Positions 8,750 to 17,247 of a DNA stretch of 64,000 bases are shown here, in pieces (within the stretch, counting starts at the first letter, position 1; the number at the start of each line of letters is the position of its first letter). This DNA is from Streptomyces sp. NBC_01244 (GTDB lineage: Bacteria > Actinomycetota > Actinomycetes > Streptomycetales > Streptomycetaceae). The stretch is taken from the NCBI RefSeq assembly GCF_035987325.1, contig NZ_CP108488.1, forward strand, positions 8,246,001 to 8,310,000, written 5' to 3'. A program made the translations under genes and the position numbers. The notes under the pieces were generated by a model. It was not told the DNA's origin and did no database searches. It saw only the letters and a program-made list of their open reading frames with translations.

Positions 8750-11110
8750 TCAGTTGACCTCGGGAAGGGTGGCGGCGATGCCGGTCGCCAGGACGTACGG
8801 GTCACCGCTCGGCCGCGCCGGATGGCGGGTGGTGAGCCGGGCCCAGTCGTCCTCGAAGGCGTGCCAGTCGATCGCCCTCGGTGCGGCGCGCCGCACGAGA
8901 GCCTCCTCCAGTGAGGCGAAGTAGGAGGACCACCGCCTGGCGTACAACTCGCTGATCAGACCGCTCCATTCACGGTTCGCGTAGTCGTGCAGGTAGCCGC
9001 CCTCGCTGGTGCTCTGCCGCCCCCACACGCTGAGGATCGAGCGGGCGTCGTACTCGTACCGGTCCTGCTCGGCCGCGTCCGCGCCGTGCGAACGGGCCGC
9101 CGACAGCCAGGATCCGAGCAGGAAGTTCGGATCGGAGCCGACGAGTGCGTCCAACTGCTTCTCCCAATGGGCCCAGTCGGCGGTCAGCTGCCGGAACAGG
9201 GCCAGGTCCTTGGCCTCGTAGGCCGCCTTGATCTTGGGCAGCAGCACCCGCGAGTGGTTGGCGAGGGCCTGCCGGGTGGTGTCCACCAGGTCGAAGCGGT
9301 AGGCGCTGGAGCGGCGCAGCCGGGGGTCGACCTCGAGCAGGTGGTCCAGGGCCCGGCGTACCGAACCCGCCGGATACCGCATCGCCTTGGGGCTCCAGTA
9401 GGCCGATCCCACCGCCGTCAGGCTCGGCCGGGCGGTGAACAGGCTGTCCTGGGACTCCGACCACAGCCCCGAGGAGGTGCTGTACGGGCCCTTGCGCAGC
9501 TCCTCCCACGCCGCGGTGGCCGCGGCGTCCGGGGCTCCGTACCGGCGGCCGGCGAAGTCGGCGAACCACTTCCGCTGGTCGATGGGGCCGGGCTCCCACG
9601 CCAGGTCGGTGAAGAGGTCGAAGGCCGCCGGATTGGTTCCGGTGGCCTCGGGCAGGTAGGCGATGCCGGTGAGCGCGCTGTCCGGCTTCGCGCCCCAGGA
9701 CTGGAACCGATCGATCCACACCGAGGTGTTGGCGCCGATCGTCGTGTGCCCGCCGAAGTTGTAGATCGAGCCGATGGCGTACGAGGTCCCGCCCCAACGG
9801 GTCTCGCGGTCCAGCCGGTTGTACCGGTCGGAGAGCCCGTCCAGGATCAGCAGCTTCGAGGTGTCCACCCCGGCCAGCAGCTCCTTGGTCGGATCGTCCT
9901 GCCAGCCCAGCACCGCCCACAGCGCGCCCGGATGCGCCGCCCACAGGGCCTGCTGCACCGCCCCGGCGGCCGCCTTCACGTCCACCGAACCGGTCTGCCC
10001 GCCCTCGTGCAGCGGGCTCATCCGGTACATCGTGCTGTCCCCGAACACCGCGCGCTGCTCCGCGTAGTACGCGGCGGCCAGTTGCGCGAAGGGCGGCGAG
10101 ACCGGGTCCAGCCAGTCGGGCCGGTCGAAGCCGGCCCAGTCGCCCTGCGGAACGGTCACCGCGCCCGGATTGCGCCCGGCGAAGGCCGGCGGCACCGTCC
10201 CGAAGTAGCCCGGCAGGACCGGGGTCATGCCGAGGCCGCGCAGCTGTTCGGCGATCCTGCCGCCCAACTCGGCTCGCCCGCGCATCAGTTCCTCGGACAC
10301 CGGACCGCCGAAGCCGCTCAGGTTCTGCAGCAGCCACCAGCTCTGGTGACCGGGACCCGGGATCCACTCCCGCATCTCCTCGGCGGCGTAGCCGAACCGC
10401 TGGAGCGCCCGGTAGTACGGGTACTCGGCGCCGACCTGTACGAACACCTCGTTGATGCCGTGCAGGGCGAGCAGGTCGATCTGTCGCTGGTGCTCCTCGA
10501 AGGTGCGGTACGGGCCGGAGTACCCGTCGTCGGTGTCGTTCAGCGCGTACCGATGCGCCACCCGCGCGCTGCGGGTGACCGGGGAGGGCACCGCCGGCAG
10601 CTCGGCGGGCAACAGGCCGATGCTGTCACCGGGCCAGCCGATGTCGGCTCCGGCGACGTGCTGCAGGTACCAGCCGACCCCGGTGAGCAGGGTGGCGCCG
10701 GTGGAACCCCGGACGGTGATCGCGCCGGCGGTGCCGGACACGGTGAAGGTGTCGGGCCCGGCCGCGGCGTCGGGGACCAGGGTGAACTGCCCGGCATGGC
10801 GCGGCAGCAGCCGCTGCAGGGAGGCCCGCGCGGGTGTGGCGTCGAAGGCTCGCGGCCGGGGAGAGGCCGGCGTCGCGGTGTGTCCCCGGCCGGACCGGGC
10901 GGGGGACTGGGATGGGGACTGGGATGGGGGCTGCGATACGGGCTGGGATGGGGACCGGGCGGGGGGCGCCGTGGCTCCGGCGGCGGGATCCGTCGCTCCG
11001 GGTGCGGCCCCGGCGACCGCCAGGGTCAGCAGGACCGCGGGCAGCGCGGCCAGGGTGACCCGGCGGCGCGCCCGCCGGGCCCGGCCGTGGCGTGGGATGG
11101 GGACCGGCAT
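8750..11110 (-). CDS. Secreted alpha-N-acetylglucosaminidase (GH89)
   Basis: The 786-residue product should remove terminal alpha-linked GlcNAc, as NAGLU and bacterial GH89 enzymes do on heparan-type or mucin O-glycans. After an arginine-rich n-region and a hydrophobic stretch (VTLAALPAVLLTLAVAG) comes a Ser/Pro/Gln linker. The GH89 N-domain and barrel follow, with GINEVFVQVGAEYPYYRAL, the hallmark WWLLQNLSGFGGP and MTPVLPGYFGTVPPAF, then a helical C-terminal domain. I choose ATG 11110 (GAGGA nine bases upstream, directly before the signal peptide) over ATG 11209. It is downstream of and co-directional with the GH27 gene, so probably co-transcribed. Confidence 0.9.
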   Translation of the reverse strand: MPVPIPRHGRARRARRRVTLAALPAVLLTLAVAGAAPGATDPAAGATAPPARSPSQPVSQPPSQSPSQSPARSGRGHTATPASPRPRAFDATPARASLQRLLPRHAGQFTLVPDAAAGPDTFTVSGTAGAITVRGSTGATLLTGVGWYLQHVAGADIGWPGDSIGLLPAELPAVPSPVTRSARVAHRYALNDTDDGYSGPYRTFEEHQRQIDLLALHGINEVFVQVGAEYPYYRALQRFGYAAEEMREWIPGPGHQSWWLLQNLSGFGGPVSEELMRGRAELGGRIAEQLRGLGMTPVLPGYFGTVPPAFAGRNPGAVTVPQGDWAGFDRPDWLDPVSPPFAQLAAAYYAEQRAVFGDSTMYRMSPLHEGGQTGSVDVKAAAGAVQQALWAAHPGALWAVLGWQDDPTKELLAGVDTSKLLILDGLSDRYNRLDRETRWGGTSYAIGSIYNFGGHTTIGANTSVWIDRFQSWGAKPDSALTGIAYLPEATGTNPAAFDLFTDLAWEPGPIDQRKWFADFAGRRYGAPDAAATAAWEELRKGPYSTSSGLWSESQDSLFTARPSLTAVGSAYWSPKAMRYPAGSVRRALDHLLEVDPRLRRSSAYRFDLVDTTRQALANHSRVLLPKIKAAYEAKDLALFRQLTADWAHWEKQLDALVGSDPNFLLGSWLSAARSHGADAAEQDRYEYDARSILSVWGRQSTSEGGYLHDYANREWSGLISELYARRWSSYFASLEEALVRRAAPRAIDWHAFEDDWARLTTRHPARPSGDPYVLATGIAATLPEVN

Positions 11111-11220
11111 GCGCGTCGTCCTCGTCTCGGCCGGCTCCGGCGTTGCGGCCGGCTCGCTCGGCTCGGTGGGTGGGTGCTTCCTCGTCTGATGCCTCGTCTG
11201 CTTCCCCATGGGGCGGGCCG

Positions 11221-12951
11221 TCAGACCGGCAGGGCCCACGCCTGGTCGACCTGGTGGTCGCCGCAGGGCGTCAGCCGGAGCCGCTCGGCGGGGGTGCCCG
11301 GTTCGGCGGGGGCCGCCGCGGGCGCCGGCGCCGTCAGGCACAGCCCGCTCGCGTCCTCGACCAGGGCCCCGTCGCGGCGGGGGGTCCAGCTCTGGCCCGG
11401 CTCGCGGCGCCGCTGATCGCCCGAGCAGTCGGCCAGTTCCACGAGGCCCTCCTCGCCCGCCGACAGGCAGGCGCCGGCCAGGCGCAGGCTGCCGTACCGG
11501 CCCAGGGTCCAGCGCTGGTCGGGTGCGCCCGTACAGGCGGCCATCACGACGGCGCCGACGCCGGTGGTGTTCGCCCCGTCGGCGCAGGCGGCGCTCGTGC
11601 CGGCGCCCCGGCCGGCGATCTGTCCGGTGGGCACGGCCTCGGCGCAGCCGGTGCGCGGGGTGAGCCGCCAGACACCGGTGTCGTGCGCGGCCAGTGTCCC
11701 GGTCAGGGTGTCGGACACCTCGCGGATCTCACCGGTCCACAGGTTCTTCGCATCGACGGTGCAGGAACCCAGCCCCAGCCCGAGCTCGTCGAGCGGTACG
11801 CGGATGTCGCGGGCGGCGGCGGACCGGTTGAGCACGGCGACCGCACGGTCCCCGCCGGCCAGCGGTCGCACCAGGATGTCGAAGGTGGCGTTCGAGGAGA
11901 CCACCGCGCCCTGGACGCCCATCGGGTCCTGGTCCAGCGCGATCAGATCGGTGTTGCCGAGGGCGGCGAGCCCTTCGGGGGTGAGCTCGGAGACCTGCGA
12001 GGACAGGATGAACGGCGCGGCCATCATGGCCCACAGGCCGACCTGGCTGCGGCTCTCCGCCGGGCTGAGTCCGGGGGCGCCCGCGATCAGGAAGTCGGGG
12101 TCGTTCCAGTTGCCGGGGCCCGCGTACCGGCCCAGCCAGCGGTTGTAGCCGTAGTTGCCCATGACCGAGCTCCAACGCGAGGTGCTCGGGGCGGTCGGCT
12201 TGTAGACCTTGATGTCCCGGCCCTCGCGCCATAGCTGGCCGGTCTCGCCGACCCAGTCGATCACCTTGTGCCAGTCGGATCCGCCCCACTCGCCCTGCTG
12301 GAAATAGGCGGGCGCCGAAGCGGACAGCACCATGTCCCGGCCGCTGTCGCGCAGCGCCTTGGCCACGGAGTTGTAGGCGTCCCGGTAGGCCTGTTCCTTG
12401 GTCTTGCCCTCGGGCACCCAGAGGTTGCAGCCGTCCATCTTGACGTAGTCCACCTCCCAGGAGGCGAACTGCCGGGCGTCGCGGGCGTAGTGGTCGGGGC
12501 CGCCACCCTCCGGGGAGCCGCTGCCGGGGTAGCGCTCGCAGGTGAGCGAGCCGGCGTCCTGGTAGATGCCGAACTTCAGCTTCCTGTCGTGCAGGTACGC
12601 GCCGAGCCAGGCCATGCCGTGCGGGAACTTCTGCGTGTCGACGACCAGATTGCCCTCGGCGTCACGGCTCTTGGTCATCCAGCAGTCGTCGATGGTGACG
12701 GTGTCGTAGCCCTTGGCGGCCAGGCCGGTGGCCACGAGCGCGTCCGCGTTCGCCACGACCTTGGCCTCGTCGATGTCGCACATGTAGTGCGCCCAGTTGT
12801 TCCAGCCCATGGGCGGGGTGAGCGCGAGCGGGGTGGCAGAAGTCGCGTTGGGCTCGTGGGGCTCGGCCGCCGCGGGGGCGGGGCAGAGCGCGAGGGCGAG
12901 CAGGGCGGCCGCGGTCAGACAGGGGAGCGACGCACGCAGGCGAGGCGGCAC
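11221..12951 (-). CDS. Secreted alpha-galactosidase (GH27) with ricin-type domain
   Basis: A 576-residue protein: signal peptide (LPCLTAAALLALALCPAPAAA), then a GH27 barrel starting LALTPPMGWNNWAHY. It carries the nucleophile motif VDYVKMDGCN and the acid/base motif GPGNWNDPDFLIAG, followed by a beta-sandwich domain. The last ~130 residues contain QRWTLGRYGSLRLAGACLSAG and a further QSW/QAW segment typical of a ricin-B (CBM13) lectin. It should release alpha-galactose from galactomannan, melibiose-type sugars or glycoconjugates outside the cell. GTG 12951 has AAGGAG six bases upstream. It diverges from the TetR gene at 13132. Confidence 0.93.
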   Translation of the reverse strand: MPPRLRASLPCLTAAALLALALCPAPAAAEPHEPNATSATPLALTPPMGWNNWAHYMCDIDEAKVVANADALVATGLAAKGYDTVTIDDCWMTKSRDAEGNLVVDTQKFPHGMAWLGAYLHDRKLKFGIYQDAGSLTCERYPGSGSPEGGGPDHYARDARQFASWEVDYVKMDGCNLWVPEGKTKEQAYRDAYNSVAKALRDSGRDMVLSASAPAYFQQGEWGGSDWHKVIDWVGETGQLWREGRDIKVYKPTAPSTSRWSSVMGNYGYNRWLGRYAGPGNWNDPDFLIAGAPGLSPAESRSQVGLWAMMAAPFILSSQVSELTPEGLAALGNTDLIALDQDPMGVQGAVVSSNATFDILVRPLAGGDRAVAVLNRSAAARDIRVPLDELGLGLGSCTVDAKNLWTGEIREVSDTLTGTLAAHDTGVWRLTPRTGCAEAVPTGQIAGRGAGTSAACADGANTTGVGAVVMAACTGAPDQRWTLGRYGSLRLAGACLSAGEEGLVELADCSGDQRRREPGQSWTPRRDGALVEDASGLCLTAPAPAAAPAEPGTPAERLRLTPCGDHQVDQAWALPV

Positions 12952-13116
12952 GGAGTCTCCTTGACGTGGGGGCTGTCGAGGGCTCAGTGCAGCGGTGTGA
13001 CTACCCGCTGTCAACATAAGTCGGGGGTTATTGATCAATGACCAGCAATATGGGTGTAGTCGAGGGCGTGCGAAGGGGTTGATACGGCGTACGTGACGAC
13101 GGCTGTGACAGTGGCT

Positions 13117-13129
13117 GATACGCTGTATC
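13117..13129. promoter_or_regulatory. Inverted repeat GATAC-GCT-GTATC, likely TetR operator
   Basis: A 5-bp-arm inverted repeat ends two bases before the TetR ATG at 13132, and a related half (TGATACGGCGTAC) lies at about 13080-13092. Position and symmetry suggest autoregulation of the adjacent TetR gene. The promoter of the divergent GH27 gene is within about 170 bases. Confidence 0.5.
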
Positions 13130-13131
13130 TC

Positions 13132-13776
13132 ATGCCGAGAAGATCAGCGGCCCTGGACCGCGCCACACCCGAGGCGATCGCCTCCGCCGCCCTGCGGATC
13201 CTCGACGAGCAGGGGCCCGCCGCGCTCAGCTTCCGCGCGCTCGCCGAGCGGCTCGAGGTCTCGCACGCCACGGTCCAGCGCCGCTGCGCCGACCTCGCCG
13301 GCCTGCTCGACCTCTGCACCGAACACCTCGCCGCCCAGTTGCCGCAGATCCCCGCCGCGGCGGGCTGGGCCGAAGCCACCGAGCAGCGGTTCACCGCCCT
13401 CTACCGGCTCCTCGCGGCCCACCCCGGGCTGATGATCCTGCGCGGCGGCCGCCCCTGGCTCGGCCGGCAGCTGCTCGCCCGCCTCGTGGAACCGGCGCTC
13501 GCCGACAGTGTGGCCGCCGGGATGACCCCCGCCGAGGCGATGACCGCGTACCGGCGGATGTACCTGCTGACCCTGGGCAGCGCGGCCTTCGTCGACCACC
13601 GGGACCCGGCCGCCGCCACCGCGGCCTCGCGTGCGGCGCTGGCCGCCCTGGACCCCGCCGAGTTCCCCGTGCTCTCGGCCGGGCTGGCCGACGTACTGCC
13701 CGCCCTGACCGACCACGAGGTGTACTACGGCGCCCTGCGCCAGCTGATCGAGGCGAACCGGCCCGCCGGAGCCTGA
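13132..13776 (+). CDS. TetR/AcrR-family transcriptional regulator
   Basis: A 214-residue protein whose N-terminus has the TetR helix-turn-helix: ASAALRILDEQGPAALSFRALAERLEVSHATVQRRC. A ~150-residue helical ligand domain of the TetR_C type follows. I use ATG 13132 (MPRRSAALDR); a GTG at 13093 is also in frame but would put the likely operator inside the gene. No ribosome site precedes 13132, so the message may be leaderless. The dehydratase gene starts 30 bases after its stop, suggesting one transcript. Ligand unknown. Confidence 0.82.
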   Translation: MPRRSAALDRATPEAIASAALRILDEQGPAALSFRALAERLEVSHATVQRRCADLAGLLDLCTEHLAAQLPQIPAAAGWAEATEQRFTALYRLLAAHPGLMILRGGRPWLGRQLLARLVEPALADSVAAGMTPAEAMTAYRRMYLLTLGSAAFVDHRDPAAATAASRAALAALDPAEFPVLSAGLADVLPALTDHEVYYGALRQLIEANRPAGA

Positions 13777-13806
13777 GACGAGTGCGAACGACAGGAGTAC
13801 GGATCC

Positions 13807-14787
13807 ATGGAACAGCAGCTCGACGCACTGCCGCTGGACGCGGTGCCCCTCGACGCGGTGCCCCTCGACTACGTGGCCGTGCGCGCCGCCGCCGACCGGA
13901 TCGCCGGGGCCGTGCGGCCCGTCACGGTGATACCGGCGGACGGAGGGGTCTCGTACGCCCTGGAGTACCTCCAGCACACCGGCTCCTTCAAGGCGCGCGG
14001 CGCCCGCAACTTCCTCGCCGCACACCGGGCCGCCGGCACCCTTCCCGACGCCGGGGTCACCATCGCCTCCGGCGGCAACGCCGGCCTCGCCTGCGCCTGG
14101 GCGGCCCGCGCCGAGTCCGTTCCCGCCACCGTGTTCCTGCCCGCAACGGCCCCGCGCGTGAAGGTGGAGCGACTGCGCGGCTACGGCGCCGACGTACGGC
14201 TCGTCGGCGACCGGTACGCCGAAGCGCTCGCCGCCTGCCGGGAGTTCGCCGCCGGGAGCGGGGCGCTGAGCAGCCACGCCTACGACCACCCGCTCATCGC
14301 CGCGGGCGCCGGGACCCTGCTCGACGAGATCCGCACCGCCCTGCCCGGCCTGGACACGGTCGTCGTCGCGGTCGGCGGAGGCGGGCTGTTCGCCGGCATC
14401 GCGACCGCCGCGCGGGAACACGGCGTACGGGTCGTCGCGGCCGAGCCGGAGAACTGCCGGGCCCTGAACGCCGCCCTGGAAGCAGGCCGGCTCGTGGACG
14501 TCCCGGTGGACTCGGTGGCTTCCGACTCGCTCGGAGCCACCCGGGTCTCCGCGGACGCGCTGGCGGCCGTGCGGGAGCCGAACGCCGTATCGGTCCTGGT
14601 CCCCGACGCGGCGATCACCGCCGCCCGGCGAGCACTCTGGGACGAGCACCGCATCGTGGTCGAAGCGGGCGCGGCCACCGCCCTGGCGGCCGTACGCACC
14701 GCGCCCGGGCCGCTCGGCGAGCGGGTCGCCGTGGTGCTGTGCGGGGCCAACACCGACCCGGCGGACCTGGGTGGCGCCGCTTCCTGA
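13807..14787 (+). CDS. PLP-dependent serine/threonine dehydratase-like enzyme
   Basis: A 326-residue fold-type II PLP enzyme. It has the PLP-lysine motif TGSFKARGARNF, the substrate-side loop ASGGNAGLACAWAAR and the phosphate-binding glycine loop VGGGGLFAG. These match the threonine/serine dehydratase group, which forms 2-oxo acid and ammonia; serine racemase and related enzymes look alike. The length fits catabolic forms without an ACT domain. Start ATG 13807 has AGGAG about nine bases upstream. The N-terminus contains three copies of a five-residue unit (LDAVP-like) encoded by 15-bp repeats. It sits behind the TetR gene, which may control it. Confidence 0.85.
   Translation: MEQQLDALPLDAVPLDAVPLDYVAVRAAADRIAGAVRPVTVIPADGGVSYALEYLQHTGSFKARGARNFLAAHRAAGTLPDAGVTIASGGNAGLACAWAARAESVPATVFLPATAPRVKVERLRGYGADVRLVGDRYAEALAACREFAAGSGALSSHAYDHPLIAAGAGTLLDEIRTALPGLDTVVVAVGGGGLFAGIATAAREHGVRVVAAEPENCRALNAALEAGRLVDVPVDSVASDSLGATRVSADALAAVREPNAVSVLVPDAAITAARRALWDEHRIVVEAGAATALAAVRTAPGPLGERVAVVLCGANTDPADLGGAAS
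13819..13869. repeat. In-frame 15-bp tandem repeat at the dehydratase N-terminus
   Basis: Three consecutive 15-bp units of the CTCGACGCGGTGCCC type encode LDALP-LDAVP-LDAVP, followed by LDY. Copy number could vary by slippage without breaking the frame. Confidence 0.75.
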
Positions 14788-14808
14788 GCGGCGGAGCCGC
14801 CCCTCAGG
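14783..14808. terminator. Short hairpin between convergent genes
   Basis: CCTGAG pairs with CTCAGG and an inner GGCGG with CCGCC, in the 16-bp gap between the dehydratase (+) and the universal stress gene (-). It overlaps both 3' ends and could end transcription from both sides. No U-run is present, as is usual in high-GC actinobacteria. Confidence 0.45.
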
Positions 14809-15253
14809 CGGAGCCGTCCTCGCGGACCACCACGACCGTACTGGCCGCGTACTGGACCACCTGCTGGCTCACCGAGCCCAGCAGCGCACCCTTGATGCCG
14901 CCGTAGCCGCGGGTGCCGACCACCGTCAGGGCCGCCTCCTTCGAGGCCTCCACCAGCACCTGCGCGGGCGAGCCCTGCTCCACCCGGCGGAAGACCGGAA
15001 CACCCGGCGAGGTGCCGACCGCCTCCGCCACGGTGTCCGCGAGCTTCTGCCGGGCCGCGTCCTCGGCGTGCACCAGCTCCGTCTGCTCGGCCGGGCTGAC
15101 GCCGAAGGGGTTGGTGTTCCACTCCCAGCTCATCACGGCGTGCACGCGGCCGCCGATGCCCTTCGCCTGGGCCACGGCCCAGCGCAGGGCCTGCTTCGAG
15201 TGGTTCGAACCGTCCACGCCGACGACGATCAGAGGCTCGGTGTTCTGGCTCAC
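14804..15253 (-). CDS. Universal stress protein, single UspA domain
   Basis: A 149-residue cytosolic UspA protein. VVGVDGSNHSKQALRWA forms the first strand and loop, and the ATP-binding motif is complete (VGTRGYGGIKGALLGSVSQ, G2xG9xGS type). It ends with the usual strand STVVVVRE. The start is GTG 15253 with GAGGA seven bases upstream. Family members bind ATP and act in stress or dormancy; its own role is unknown. It is separated by a 212-bp divergent region from a small membrane protein and a tandem Usp gene. Confidence 0.9.
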   Translation of the reverse strand: MSQNTEPLIVVGVDGSNHSKQALRWAVAQAKGIGGRVHAVMSWEWNTNPFGVSPAEQTELVHAEDAARQKLADTVAEAVGTSPGVPVFRRVEQGSPAQVLVEASKEAALTVVGTRGYGGIKGALLGSVSQQVVQYAASTVVVVREDGSA

Positions 15254-15465
15254 GATGGTTCCTCACGTTTCGTCCGAATGATCGTTCTCATCCCTGTATA
15301 CACGCCGCACCCGGTCCGACCTCGAACGACGATCGTTGCGCGGACCCGAGACTTTGGAGAACAGCAGGGGGCCGCCCCCGCTTGCGAGAGTCGGGAGTAC
15401 GGGCGGGAGCCGTCCGGCGGATGGGCCGTGGACACGGCCCACGGCAGCGGAACGAGGAGTTCGAC

Positions 15466-15822
15466 GTGGCGCGACGCAATGGATGTCTGATCGGCTGTGC
15501 GGTGGCCGGGGTGCTGGGGATCGGACTGCTCGTGGCGCTGCTGTTCGGGGTGGGCAAGGTCATGGACGTGGCCGACAAGACCCTCGTCGACCAGAAGGTG
15601 TACGAGGCCGTGAGCGTCGGCGACCCCGAGGCCGAGGTCCGCGCCAAACTGCCGTCCGGCGAAAGCTTCGTCACCTCGGCGCTCAAGGACGGCGGCCCCG
15701 CCGTGCCCGTCGGCAGCCAGTGCTCCTGGTACCTGTCCGACTCGGGGAACGGCGACACGGTGCTGCGCTTGTGCTACAAGGACGGCAAGCTCGCCGAGAA
15801 GGCCGACTACCGCGTGAAGTAG
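15466..15822 (+). CDS. Small membrane-anchored protein of unknown function
   Basis: A 118-residue protein beginning ARRNGCLIGCAVAGVLGIGLLVALLFGVG, one N-terminal membrane helix with a short basic inside end. A ~75-residue exported domain follows with two Cys (GSQCSWYL, LRLCYKDGKL) that could pair. The 'VYEAVSVGDPEAEVRAKLPSG' segment resembles the start of small BamE/SmpA-like two-helix, two-strand domains, but this is only an impression. GTG 15466 has GAGGAG six bases upstream. The tandem Usp gene starts 48 bases after its stop. Confidence 0.7.
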   Translation: MARRNGCLIGCAVAGVLGIGLLVALLFGVGKVMDVADKTLVDQKVYEAVSVGDPEAEVRAKLPSGESFVTSALKDGGPAVPVGSQCSWYLSDSGNGDTVLRLCYKDGKLAEKADYRVK

Positions 15823-15870
15823 GGCCTTCGGTCCCTGCCCGCCGGGTCCGCCCCGCCGGAGGGTGGAGGC

Positions 15871-16833
15871 ATGCAGACCCACTCGGCCGGTTCCACCCCC
15901 GCCAGCCCCGTCCTGGCCGCGGTGGACGGCTCGGAACACAGCCTGAGGACCCTGGACTGGGCCCTCGACACCGCCCGCACGCGCGGAGCCGGCCTCCACG
16001 TGGCACACGTACGGCCGGAGGCCCTGCGCGTCCACGCCCCCGGGGAGGCCCTCGTACCGCCGCTCGACCGGGACACCGATCCGGTGCTGGAGGTGGTACG
16101 GGGACGGCTGGCCGGGCGGGAGGACCTGCCGTCCGTCACCTACGTCTCCCGCGACGGGAACCCCGCCGCGACCCTCACCGAACTCGCGGCGGGAGCGCAG
16201 CTCCTGGTCATGGGCTCGCGCGGACTCGGCGGCTTCGCCAGCCTGCTGCTCGGCTCCAACAGCCGGGTGTGCGCGGCCCGGTCGCCCTGCCCGGTCGTGG
16301 TCGTCCCGCACACCGCGCGGCTCGTCACGCGGGAGCCCGGAACGCGGGCCCCGGGCAGCGAACGCAGGGTCGTGCTGGGCCTGGCACCCGACGAGACCTC
16401 CGAGGACGTCGTCGACTTCGCCTTCGCGGAGGCCCGCCGCCGGGGCGCGGTGCTCCAGGTCGTCTCCACACACCTGGTGCCGCTGTCCTCGCTCACCCTG
16501 GTCGGCTCCCTCGTCGCGGAGCGCGGCGGCGGCCACCCGCCCGGCACGGCCGGCGGCGAGGCCACCGAAACGGCCCGGGAACTCGCCGAGAACCAGCGCA
16601 CGCGCCTCCAGCCGTACCTGACCAGGCACTACCCCGACGTCACCGTCGAAGCCGTCGTCGCCCCCGGCGACCCGGCCGGCCGCCTGGTCACCGCCTCCCA
16701 GCGGGCCGACCTCATCGTGGTGGGCCGCCACCGCCGCCGCCTGCGGGCCGACTCCCTGCTGATGGGCTCGGTGTCCAACGCGGTACTGCTGCACGCACTG
16801 TGCCCGGTGGCGGTGGTTCCCGCACGCGGGTAG
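15871..16833 (+). CDS. Tandem universal stress protein (two UspA domains)
   Basis: A 320-residue protein with two UspA repeats. The first runs from VLAAVDGSEHSLRTLDWAL to LLVMGSRGLGGFASLLLGSNS, with an intact ATP motif. The second starts RRVVLGLAPDETSEDVVDFAF and ends LIVVGRHRRRLRADSLLMGSVSNAVL. In the second copy the glycines of the first motif half are replaced by Arg, so ATP binding there may be altered. GGAGG lies just upstream of ATG 15871. Tandem Usp proteins in actinobacteria are typically induced in hypoxia or stationary phase; that is family knowledge only. Confidence 0.9.
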   Translation: MQTHSAGSTPASPVLAAVDGSEHSLRTLDWALDTARTRGAGLHVAHVRPEALRVHAPGEALVPPLDRDTDPVLEVVRGRLAGREDLPSVTYVSRDGNPAATLTELAAGAQLLVMGSRGLGGFASLLLGSNSRVCAARSPCPVVVVPHTARLVTREPGTRAPGSERRVVLGLAPDETSEDVVDFAFAEARRRGAVLQVVSTHLVPLSSLTLVGSLVAERGGGHPPGTAGGEATETARELAENQRTRLQPYLTRHYPDVTVEAVVAPGDPAGRLVTASQRADLIVVGRHRRRLRADSLLMGSVSNAVLLHALCPVAVVPARG

Positions 16834-16945
16834 CACCCGGTGGCTTGCGGATGGTCTCCTTGTCCACCGGCCGCCGATGGAGATCGAGCCGGAGGTGACC
16901 TGGCCTCTGTGCGGTATGCGGGTAAGCGATGTGCTGCGCGCTGGA

Positions 16946-16962
16946 TAAAGCGCATTAGTGCA
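16946..16962 (+). promoter_or_regulatory. Operator-like direct repeat, copy 1
   Basis: TAAAGCGCATTAGTGCA matches copy 2 at 17052-17068 in 16 of 17 positions. The starts are 106 bp apart, close to ten helical turns, so one regulator could bind both and loop the DNA. The core GCGCATTAGTGC is an imperfect palindrome. Confidence 0.6.
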
Positions 16963-17051
16963 AGTTTTGGTTAACCGGCGATAAGAAGTCAACCTCCAGC
17001 GGATGATCGCGTTCGTTATTGAATCGATATCGCGCCAAGAGAAATAAGGAC

Positions 17052-17068
17052 TAAAGCGCATCAGTGCA
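17052..17068 (+). promoter_or_regulatory. Operator-like direct repeat, copy 2
   Basis: TAAAGCGCATCAGTGCA differs from copy 1 at one base. It lies 180 bp ahead of the solute-binding protein start. No regulator gene is adjacent, so the binding protein is unknown; LacI or ROK types are usual for such operons. Confidence 0.6.
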
Positions 17069-17247
17069 GGTCGCGGTGGTGGCAGTGGAGTGACTTTCGG
17101 ACTGTCTATCCTCTCGCTGTCGTAATTCGGGACGCACGGGTACCTGCCGCTCGGGATTTTGGTCATATTGACGGAACCTTGATTTCGGGTGAGTTTGGGC
17201 CCAGTGATCCGGCGACGAGGCCGGAACTCCCCCTGAAGGCGGCGACG

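Larger units (their letters stand above)
16834..17247. other. Long regulatory region of the mannoside operon
   Basis: This 414-bp gap has no supported gene. It is clearly less GC-rich than its neighbours and holds two copies of a 17-bp direct repeat (16946-16962 and 17052-17068), an 8-bp palindrome CGATATCG at 17025-17032 and AT-rich blocks suitable for a promoter. It leads into the sugar importer and alpha-mannosidase operon. Confidence 0.7.

Noticed and set aside
13819..13869. 15-bp units as a regulatory iteron
   Set aside because: They lie inside the dehydratase reading frame and encode LDAVP repeats.
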